DNA of 5,693 nucleotides from Paracoccaceae bacterium (GTDB lineage Bacteria > Pseudomonadota > Alphaproteobacteria > Rhodobacterales > Rhodobacteraceae). Below are positions 1 through 5,343 of this stretch, piece by piece. A program made the position numbers and the translations under genes. The stretch is from the NCBI GenBank assembly GCA_026982275.1, contig JALSHK010000051.1:1-5693 (forward strand), given 5' to 3'. Position 1 is the stretch's first letter. Each line of letters opens with the position of its first letter. The notes below the pieces were generated by a model. It was not told where the DNA came from. It worked only from the letters and a program-made list of their open reading frames with translations, and made no database searches.

Positions 1-728
1 GCATCCTCGAGCGCTCGGGCCTGCGCGAAGGTGAGGAATACGAGGTGCAGAGCCATTATCGCAACGATGAGGGCGACGGCTTCAAACCCGATGTTGTGGT
101 CAATCTGCCCGGCGGGCGGCGGCTGGTGGTGGATAGCAAGGTATCGCTCGTGGCCTATGAGCGCGCGGTGAATGCCGAAAGCGAGGCCACGCGCACGGCC
201 AATATGAAGCTGCATGTAGGGTCCGTAAAAACCCATATCGACAGCCTGAGCGCCAAGAAATACCACGAGCTGGACGATGGCTCGGTGGATTATGTGATCC
301 TGTTTATGCCGATTGAAAGCGCCTTTTCAGAGGCCGTGCAAGCCAGCCCCGACCTTGCGCTTTATGCCTCGGAGCGCAATATCGTCATCGCCTCTCCCAC
401 GAACCTGATGGTAGCACTGAAAACGGTGGATAACCTGTGGTCGATTGACCGTCGTAACAAGAATGCGCTGGAAATCGCGAGGCGGGCCGGGTTGCTCTAT
501 GATAAATTCGTCGGCTTCACGCAGGATATGGAGAAGGTCGGCGAGCGCCTTACCCAAGCGCAATCCAGCCACGCGGCGGCGATCAACAAGCTCTCACAGG
601 GCAGCGGCAATCTTGTCGGGCAGGTGGAGACGCTGAAGGTGCTGGGCGCCAAGGCGGCGAAACAGATTTCAATGGACCATGATGAGGCCCCTTCAGTGCC
701 GCCTCCGAACGACCGGAAAGGCGGCTGA
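1..728 (+). CDS. rmuC: RmuC-family DNA recombination protein, 3' portion (5' end outside window)
   Basis: This is the C-terminal part of an RmuC-family protein. The reading frame is open from base 3 and runs to TGA at 726-728, giving 241 visible residues; full family members are usually about 370-480, so the N-terminal membrane anchor and coiled coil lie off the left edge. Visible family landmarks are the LERSGLREGEEYE stretch at fragment residues 2-14, FKPDVVVNLPGG (27-38), and VVDSKVSL (42-49), whose Asp-x-Lys resembles a PD-(D/E)xK nuclease core. Further on are the SVKTHIDSLSAKKYHEL segment, the ILFMPIESAF segment, and SPTNLMVALKTV followed by IDRRNKNALEIA. The C-terminal tail after about residue 220 is polar and poorly conserved. 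RmuC limits recombination-associated rearrangements such as inversion at short inverted repeats; its biochemical activity is not firmly established. A GTG at 45 is not the true start, because conserved family sequence continues upstream of it. The gene is functionally unrelated to its downstream neighbours and separated from them by 292 bases. Confidence 0.93.
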   Translation, partial: ILERSGLREGEEYEVQSHYRNDEGDGFKPDVVVNLPGGRRLVVDSKVSLVAYERAVNAESEATRTANMKLHVGSVKTHIDSLSAKKYHELDDGSVDYVILFMPIESAFSEAVQASPDLALYASERNIVIASPTNLMVALKTVDNLWSIDRRNKNALEIARRAGLLYDKFVGFTQDMEKVGERLTQAQSSHAAAINKLSQGSGNLVGQVETLKVLGAKAAKQISMDHDEAPSVPPPNDRKGG

Positions 729-813
729 TTGATAATCTCTGGTTTCCTGAATGCCTTCCCGGTTCATATTATACTGCCTTTCAAGCCCTATCATTTTCGC
801 GCCGGGAGGGCTG

Positions 814-854
814 GTTACATGAAGCCACAAAGCTTGAAATTTCCGCCATGTAAC
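814..854. repeat. 8-bp perfect inverted repeat GTTACATG / CATGTAAC upstream of xsc
   Basis: The arms are 814-821 and 847-854 with a 25-base loop; the match extends as CTG/CAG on the outside if one base is bulged. The half-sites are centred 33 bases apart, about three helical turns, so the repeat could be two half-sites of a dimeric or looping regulator as well as an RNA stem. No regulator is assigned. An arm match of this quality within about 60 bases could arise by chance in a region this size with roughly one-in-four odds, so support is moderate. Confidence 0.35.
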
Positions 855-971
855 AGTGCGGGTTTCCCCGTGCCGCAAATCATGACCTGCGCCCCGGTTA
901 ATGCCGGAAGCTCTGGCTATAGACTGATCGGATATCTGGCCCTATTATTGGCAGGCATATCCACCCCATAG
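819..971 (+). CDS. Possible small ORF (50 aa) ahead of xsc, unrecognised
   Basis: A 50-residue frame runs from ATG at 819 to TAG at 969-971, ending 49 bases before xsc. The argument for translation is a strong Shine-Dalgarno sequence, GGGAGGG at 804-810, with an 8-base spacer. The product would begin MKPQSLKFPP, contain cysteines at 11 and 24, and end in a short hydrophobic stretch (YLALLLAGI, residues 39-47) that is marginal as a membrane segment. I recognise no family and see no clear signal peptide. It could be a leader peptide for the xsc transcript, a small protein or a chance frame. The start codon lies inside one arm of an 8-bp inverted repeat (814-821 with 847-854), so initiation could be controlled by RNA folding. 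A promoter candidate at 920-948 would start xsc transcription within this frame, which argues against a leader role if that promoter is the real one. Confidence 0.22.
   Translation: MKPQSLKFPPCNSAGFPVPQIMTCAPVNAGSSGYRLIGYLALLLAGISTP
920..948 (+). promoter_or_regulatory. Candidate sigma70-type promoter for xsc-ackA
   Basis: A -35-like TAGACT (920-925, 4 of 6 matching TTGACA) is followed after exactly 17 bases by a -10-like TATTAT (943-948, 5 of 6 matching TATAAT). Transcription would start near 955, leaving a leader of about 65 bases before xsc. It is the best spaced pair I found in this gap, but alphaproteobacterial promoters are loose and the match is only fair. Confidence 0.25.
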
Positions 972-1020
972 AGGGATTGATAACCGGCATTTCCGGCCTG
1001 AGCAAAAAGGAATCCATCCT

Positions 1021-2799
1021 ATGAAAATGACCACCGAGGAAGCTTTTGTAAAAGTATTGCAAATGCATGGAATTGACAGCGCTTTTGGTATTATCGGCTC
1101 GGCATTCATGCCGGTTTCGGATCTGTTTCCCAAGGCCGGCATCACATTCTGGGATTGCGCGCATGAATATACCGCCGGCATGATGGCTGACGGATTCACC
1201 CGCGCTTCGGGCAAGATGAGCCTTGCGATTGCGCAAAACGGCCCGGGCATTGCCAATCTCGTCACCCCTGTCAAAACCGCCTATTGGAACCACACACCCA
1301 TGCTGCTGGTCACCCCGCAAGCGGCGAATAAAACCATAGGCCAAGGCGGCTTTCAGGAGGTCGAGCAAATGCGGATGTTTGCCGATTGTGTGGCCTATCA
1401 GGAAGAGGTGCGCGACCCTTCGCGCATGGCCGAGGTTTTGAACCGCGTGATCGCCAAAGCCAAGCGCCTGAGCGCCCCCGCGCAGATCAATATCCCGCGG
1501 GATTTCTGGACGCAGGTGATCGATATCGACCTGCCCGCGATTGTCGAATTCGAGCGGCCCGCAGGCGGTGCAGGCGCAATTGCCGAGGCGGCCAGGCTGC
1601 TCTCGGAAGCGAGATTTCCGGTAATCCTGAACGGGGCAGGTGTAGTGATTGGCGGCGCGATTGAAGCCAGCAAAGCGCTGGCCGAGCGGCTCGATGCGCC
1701 GGTTTGCTGCGGCTATCAGCATAATGACGCCTTTCCCGGCAGCCACCCGCTTTTTGCCGGCCCGCTGGGCTATAATGGTTCGCGCGCGGCGATGGAACTG
1801 ATCGCCAAAGCCGATGTGGTGCTGGCGCTGGGCACGCGGCTCAATCCGTTTTCCACCCTGCCGGGCTATGGCATGGATTACTGGCCAACGGGAGCCAAAA
1901 TCATTCAGGTCGATATCAACCCGGACCGGATCGGGCTTACGAAGCCGGTGAGCGTTGGCATTGTCGGTGATGCCGCGCAGGTGGCCCGAAGCCTGCTTGG
2001 CCAGCTTTCCGGCAGCGCGGGAAATGCCGGGCGCGAAGATCGCAAGGCGCTGATCGCACATACAAAATCCGCATGGGCGCAGGCGCTCACCTCGATGGAT
2101 CACGAGGAAGATACCGACGAGGGCATTGACTGGAACGAGCGCGCCCGCGCGGCGAGGCCCGATGCGCTTTCGCCGCGCCAGACATGGCGCGCGATCCAGA
2201 AAACCCTGCCCGAAGATGCGATTATCAGCTCGGATATTGGCAATGTTTGCGCCATAGGCAATGCATATCCGACCTTCGAGCAAGGCCGGAAATACCTCGC
2301 GCCGGGTCTGTTCGGGCCATGTGGCTATTCGCTGCCGGCCATCATTGGTGCCAAGATCGGCCAGCCCGATATGCCGGTGGTCGGCTTTGCCGGTGACGGG
2401 GCTTTTGGCATATCGATGAATGAAATGACCGCTTGTGGCCGCGCGGATTGGCCCGCCATCACCATGGTAATTTTCCGCAATTACCAATGGGGGGCCGAAA
2501 AGCGCAATACCACACTTTGGTATGAGGATAATTTTGTCGGCACCGAGCTGGATTATAATGTGTCTTATGCCGGTATTGCCAAAGCCTGCGGCGTGAATGG
2601 CGTGGTGGCCACCAGCATGCAAGGGTTGAGCGAAGCGCTGGATCTGGCGGTAAAGGCGCAGATGGATGATGGCAAAACCACCTTTATCGAGGTGATCTTA
2701 AATCAGGAAATGGGTGAGCCTTTCCGGCGCGATGCAATGACCAGGCCGGTGCAGGTGGCGGGTATTGATGCCGCTGATATGCAGCCGCAAAAGGGCTGA
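1021..2799 (+). CDS. xsc: Sulfoacetaldehyde acetyltransferase (Xsc), EC 2.3.3.15
   Basis: This cytoplasmic thiamin-diphosphate enzyme converts sulfoacetaldehyde and phosphate to sulfite and acetyl phosphate, the desulfonation step of taurine, isethionate and related C2-sulfonate degradation. The 592-residue product matches the usual family length (about 585-600). The domains follow the acetolactate-synthase order. The N-terminal pyrimidine-binding domain (about 1-165) carries the activating glutamate E49 in AHEYTAGMMADGF. A central domain spans about 185-330. The C-terminal diphosphate-binding domain has GDG at 458-460 and N487 closing the GDG-x26-N metal motif, where the common NN is RN. The stretch NYQWGAEKRN (487-496) is typical of Xsc and separates it from acetolactate synthase and glyoxylate carboligase. 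The ATG at 1021 has AAGGAA (1007-1012) 8 bases upstream, and the N-terminus aligns with known Xsc proteins. It is translationally close to the kinase gene, which begins 4 bases after its stop. Confidence 0.95.
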   Translation: MKMTTEEAFVKVLQMHGIDSAFGIIGSAFMPVSDLFPKAGITFWDCAHEYTAGMMADGFTRASGKMSLAIAQNGPGIANLVTPVKTAYWNHTPMLLVTPQAANKTIGQGGFQEVEQMRMFADCVAYQEEVRDPSRMAEVLNRVIAKAKRLSAPAQINIPRDFWTQVIDIDLPAIVEFERPAGGAGAIAEAARLLSEARFPVILNGAGVVIGGAIEASKALAERLDAPVCCGYQHNDAFPGSHPLFAGPLGYNGSRAAMELIAKADVVLALGTRLNPFSTLPGYGMDYWPTGAKIIQVDINPDRIGLTKPVSVGIVGDAAQVARSLLGQLSGSAGNAGREDRKALIAHTKSAWAQALTSMDHEEDTDEGIDWNERARAARPDALSPRQTWRAIQKTLPEDAIISSDIGNVCAIGNAYPTFEQGRKYLAPGLFGPCGYSLPAIIGAKIGQPDMPVVGFAGDGAFGISMNEMTACGRADWPAITMVIFRNYQWGAEKRNTTLWYEDNFVGTELDYNVSYAGIAKACGVNGVVATSMQGLSEALDLAVKAQMDDGKTTFIEVILNQEMGEPFRRDAMTRPVQVAGIDAADMQPQKG

Positions 2800-2803
2800 T
2801 AAT

Positions 2804-3919
2804 ATGGCGGATGCTCCGATACTGGTGCTGAATGCCGGCTCCTCGAGCCTGAAATTCGGCCTCTATGACCGGATCTCCGCTGCCGGGCTTGCCCATGGCC
2901 AGATCTCCCGGATCGGGGCGCAAGCGCGGCTGCATTTTGGCGCAACAGAATCCGACATAAGCGCCAAAGATCATAGCGCGGCCCTAAGGGCGGCGCTGGC
3001 CCGGCTGGGCGAGGTTTCAGGGCCGCCATCTTTGGTCGGGCATCGGGTGGTGCATGGCGGCGAGATGCAGGCTCCGGCCCTCGTTACCCCGGATATCCAT
3101 GCGCAAATTTCTGCGGCCAGCCCCATGGCCCCGCTGCATAACCCGCCTGCGCTTACGGTGATCGACACCATGCAGGCGCTTGATCCCGGCCTGCCGCAAA
3201 TCGCGGTGTTTGATACCGCCTTTCATGCCGGTAATCCTGCCGAAGCCACCACCTTTGCCCTGCCCGAACCTTTGCGGCAAAAGGGCCTGCGCCGATACGG
3301 GTTTCATGGTCTCAGCTACGCCTCTATCCTTCGCCGTTTCACAGATATTGCCAGCCAGCCTTTGCCCAATCGCCTGTTGGTGTTTCATCTCGGGGCCGGC
3401 TCCAGCCTTGCGGCTATTCTCAATGGCAGGGGCGTGGCGACCACTATGGGCTTTTCGCCGCTGGACGGGCTGACCATGGGGACCCGTGCGGGCAGCCTTG
3501 ATCCCGGCCTGCTGCTCTATCTGCTGAAAAAAGAGAGGATGCAGCTGGACGAGCTGGAGCATTTGCTCAATCATGAAAGCGGGCTGAAGGCGCTGGCGGG
3601 CGACGGTGATATGGAATCGCTGCTCCGGCGCGACGATAGCGCAGCGAAATTTGCGGTTTCGCATTATGTATATTGGGCTGCACGCCATGCGGGCAGCATG
3701 ATTGCAGCGATGCAGGGGCTGGATGGCATCGTCTTTACCGGCGGCATCGGCGAGAACGCAAAAGCCATCCGCTCACGCATTCTTGAACGCCTGCGCTGGA
3801 CCCGGATAAGGCCCGAACGGCAGGTTTGGGTGATTCCCTGTGATGAAGAAGGCGAAATTGTCCAAGCGGTCAAAGGTTTTGCGCCGCTTCCGGCCAAACT
3901 GGACCCATCGCTGCGCTAA
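2804..3919 (+). CDS. ackA: Acetate kinase (acetate/propionate kinase family)
   Basis: It catalyses the reversible phosphotransfer between acetyl phosphate plus ADP and acetate plus ATP, in the cytoplasm. The ATG at 2804 is chosen over an in-frame ATG at 2765: the family N-terminus (ILVLNAGSSSLKF, residues 6-18) begins right after it, and AAAAGGG (2789-2795) lies 8 bases upstream. The active-site set known from Methanosarcina acetate kinase is present: N10, R81 in HRVVHGG, H112 in PLHNP, D137 in FDTAFH, H168 in YGFHG, R228 in GTRAG, G314 in FTGGIGEN, and E348/E349 in the C-terminal DEE. At 371 residues it is shorter than typical AckA (about 395-400), mainly in the N-terminal half. The canonical HLGNG reads HLGAG (A198 for Asn), which I recall from the acetate/propionate kinase subfamily. 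The 4-base gap after xsc implies one operon, so its substrate is probably the acetyl phosphate released by Xsc. Exact acyl specificity cannot be fixed from sequence. Confidence 0.9.
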   Translation: MADAPILVLNAGSSSLKFGLYDRISAAGLAHGQISRIGAQARLHFGATESDISAKDHSAALRAALARLGEVSGPPSLVGHRVVHGGEMQAPALVTPDIHAQISAASPMAPLHNPPALTVIDTMQALDPGLPQIAVFDTAFHAGNPAEATTFALPEPLRQKGLRRYGFHGLSYASILRRFTDIASQPLPNRLLVFHLGAGSSLAAILNGRGVATTMGFSPLDGLTMGTRAGSLDPGLLLYLLKKERMQLDELEHLLNHESGLKALAGDGDMESLLRRDDSAAKFAVSHYVYWAARHAGSMIAAMQGLDGIVFTGGIGENAKAIRSRILERLRWTRIRPERQVWVIPCDEEGEIVQAVKGFAPLPAKLDPSLR

Positions 3920-3975
3920 AGTGGCCGTATGCTGTTGCAAATCAAACTGGTTAAGGTAGTCTGTATCGGGTGCGA

Positions 3976-3995
3976 CAACTTGTTGAAACGAGTTG
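3976..3995. promoter_or_regulatory. 20-bp near-palindrome, candidate operator
   Basis: Arms CAACTTGTT (3976-3984) and AACGAGTTG (3987-3995) surround a GA centre. Eight of nine positions pair, and the ninth (3981/3990) is T-G, which would be a wobble pair in RNA. The element begins 56 bases after the kinase stop and ends 120 bases before the binding-protein gene. Length, symmetry and position suit a dimeric repressor or activator site for the transporter operon. The centre (TTGT-N4-ACGA) loosely recalls FadR-type GntR operators, but I do not assign a regulator. No T-run follows, so it is not a classical terminator. Confidence 0.4.
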
Positions 3996-4005
3996 GGTGC
4001 CGATC

Positions 4006-4021
4006 TGTCACAGCCGTGACA
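4006..4021. promoter_or_regulatory. 16-bp palindrome TGTCAC-N4-GTGACA, candidate operator
   Basis: Perfect 6-base arms at 4006-4011 and 4016-4021 flank AGCC, and an A/T-rich run (4021-4036) that could form a promoter melting region follows directly. The geometry resembles binding sites of CRP/FNR-superfamily dimers, but the sequence fits neither the CRP (TGTGA-N6-TCACA) nor the FNR (TTGAT-N4-ATCAA) consensus. It begins 10 bases after the end of the 3976-3995 dyad, so two regulators, or two sites of one, could act here. Confidence 0.35.
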
Positions 4022-4063
4022 TAAAATAATGATAAAGCTTTGCGGCCAGTATGGCACAGGGCG

Positions 4064-4086
4064 CGGGTTCGGGATTATCGAACCTG
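4064..4086 (+). other. 5'-UTR hairpin ahead of the binding-protein gene
   Basis: GGTTCG (4066-4071) and CGAACC (4079-4084) form a perfect 6-bp stem around a 7-base loop. A G-T pair and a C-G pair extend it to 8 positions (4064-4071 with 4079-4086). It ends 29 bases before the ATG at 4116 and 14 bases before the Shine-Dalgarno sequence, so it could stabilise the 5' end of the transcript or shape ribosome access. It matches no riboswitch class that I recognise. Confidence 0.35.
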
Positions 4087-4115
4087 TATGCAACATCTCC
4101 GGGAGAGACTTAAAT

Positions 4116-5249
4116 ATGACAAAACATACAACCGGCGTTAACCGCCGTTCATTTCTGAAAACCGGCGCAGCGGTATTGGCCGCTCCGGCTCTGGTTTCGA
4201 CCAAAGCTCTGGCAAGCTCCGGCGAGGTTAATGTGCTGATGTGGTCGGACTATCTGCCCGACGATTATCTGGCCGCTTTCACCGCCGAAACCGGCATCAA
4301 GGTAAACTATACCGGCATTGGCTCCAACGAGGAAATCATCAACAAGATGAAAGCGTCCAATGGTGCCGGCGCCGATATCATCTCGCCCACCAATAACCGC
4401 TCCTTGCAATGGGGCCCGCTGGAGCTGCTTCAGCCGTTTGATATGAGCCGTGTAAATATCGACGCGGTAAACCCTGCCATGTCGGCCATTGGCCCGGATG
4501 CATGGGATTTCGGCGGCAATGGTTCCACATGGATCCCGCATATCTGGGGCACCGAGGGCATGGCCTGGCGCACCGATCTGTTCATCCCGAAATCTGCGGA
4601 TGGTGTGCCAAGCTATGGCGAGATCTGGTCAGAGGAAAATGCCGGCAAAACCATGATCCGCGCGCATTCCGGTATGCTTTGCGCCGGTCTCTATATGGAG
4701 ACCATCGGCGAGCTTGAAGCGGGCGACATGTGGGCCGCTTATGGTTCCGAAGAGAAAATGCGCGAAGTCTGGGGCAAGGTCACCGATTGGTGTATTGCTC
4801 GCAAAGGCAATCTCAAGCTGATCTGGAACGATGCCGACAGCCAGAAAAACGGCCTGCTCAATGGCGGTGTTATTGTGGGTCAAACATGGGATGGCCCGCC
4901 TTTGGCGCTTAAATCCGCCGGTGATCCGGTTACCTACCAGGCGCCGGCCGAGGGTGCGATGGCCTGGGTTGACGGCATGTCTATCCCTGTGGGCGCTGAA
5001 AACATGGACGAGATCTATGCTTTCATCGATTTCGCCTACAAGCCTGAAAATGCCGGCCCTGCGATTGACAAGCACGGCTATAACTCTCCGGTTCTTGGCG
5101 CTGACGGTTTCACCGGCGACAACTACAAGAAAAACTTCGCCGAAGCCTATCCCGGCTCTGCGCTGGCCAACCTGAACCCGTGGCCCGCAGAAGCGCCATG
5201 GTATGCGGATGTGCGCACCGAGTTCGTGAACCGCTTCCAAAGCGCGTAA
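4116..5249 (+). CDS. PotD/PotF-type ABC transporter solute-binding protein, Tat-exported
   Basis: This is the periplasmic ligand-binding component of an ABC importer of the spermidine/putrescine (PotD/PotF) class, 377 residues. The ATG at 4116 has GGGAGAG (4101-4107) 8 bases upstream and gives an immediate twin-arginine signal: NRRSFLK (9-15), a hydrophobic segment (about 17-28) and a likely cleavage site after ALA (31-33). An upstream in-frame ATG at 4029 has no such logic. The mature protein opens with EVNVLMWSDYLPDDYLAAF (37-55), matching the PotD start. Aromatic and acidic ligand-site positions are kept: W43, Y46, W258 (QTWDG), W284 and D286 (AWVDG). By ungapped hand alignment PotD Asp168 and Glu171 become H184 and M187, and PotD Ser83/Tyr85 become T92/N94, with R95 and R182 nearby. 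Polyamine binding is therefore doubtful. The neighbouring xsc suggests a sulfonated or quaternary amine, which is inference. The ATPase gene follows after 94 bases. Confidence 0.88.
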   Translation: MTKHTTGVNRRSFLKTGAAVLAAPALVSTKALASSGEVNVLMWSDYLPDDYLAAFTAETGIKVNYTGIGSNEEIINKMKASNGAGADIISPTNNRSLQWGPLELLQPFDMSRVNIDAVNPAMSAIGPDAWDFGGNGSTWIPHIWGTEGMAWRTDLFIPKSADGVPSYGEIWSEENAGKTMIRAHSGMLCAGLYMETIGELEAGDMWAAYGSEEKMREVWGKVTDWCIARKGNLKLIWNDADSQKNGLLNGGVIVGQTWDGPPLALKSAGDPVTYQAPAEGAMAWVDGMSIPVGAENMDEIYAFIDFAYKPENAGPAIDKHGYNSPVLGADGFTGDNYKKNFAEAYPGSALANLNPWPAEAPWYADVRTEFVNRFQSA

Positions 5250-5265
5250 CCAGCCTGGCAAGATT

Positions 5266-5293
5266 GTTTCCGGCGGCGCGGGTCGCCGGAAGC
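5266..5293 (+). other. Strong intergenic hairpin between binding-protein and ATPase genes
   Basis: TTCCGGCG (5268-5275) pairs perfectly with CGCCGGAA (5284-5291). Adding G5276-T5283 and C5277-G5282 inside, and T5267-G5292 and G5266-C5293 outside, gives a 12-pair stem (5266-5277 with 5282-5293) closed by a GCGG tetraloop. No T-run follows, so it is not a standard intrinsic terminator. In many ABC operons such a hairpin after the binding-protein gene protects the upstream mRNA from 3' decay, so the binding protein is made in excess over the membrane components; that role is likely here. Confidence 0.6.
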
Positions 5294-5343
5294 CCATAAA
5301 GCGGGCGCAAAGCCCCAGAAAAATCCACAACGGGGTAAACTAC

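Noticed and set aside
784..812. AGCCCT/AGGGCT pair as an rmuC terminator
   Set aside because: The stem is only 6 bp with a 17-base loop and no following T-run; it is too weak to call.
871..882. GCAAATCA shared between the xsc gap (875-882) and the transporter gap (3937-3944), and CTGGTTA shared at 811 and 3947, as co-regulation motifs
   Set aside because: For gaps of about 290 and 196 bases, one exact shared 8-mer and a few shared 7-mers are expected by chance.
898..2622. 574-codon open frame on the minus strand
   Set aside because: It lies antisense to xsc, whose product is unmistakable. The translation looks like no known family, and long antisense frames are common opposite GC-rich genes with strong codon bias.
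2765..2803. Earlier in-frame start for the kinase at 2765
   Set aside because: It would overlap the end of xsc and add 13 residues with no family similarity; 2804 has a good Shine-Dalgarno sequence and the standard N-terminus.
4006..4021. Pho box or CRP site reading of TGTCAC-N4-GTGACA
   Set aside because: A Pho box needs direct CTGTCAT repeats, whereas this is inverted. A CRP site needs TGTGA-N6-TCACA. The palindrome is kept as an unassigned candidate.
4029..4115. Earlier in-frame start for the binding protein at 4029
   Set aside because: It would place 29 residues before the twin-arginine signal and has no good ribosome-binding site, whereas 4116 has one at the right distance.
4629..5330. 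233-codon minus-strand frame, and a 223-codon one at 3017-3688
   Set aside because: Both are antisense to well-supported genes (binding protein and kinase), have no recognisable motifs and no plausible start context.
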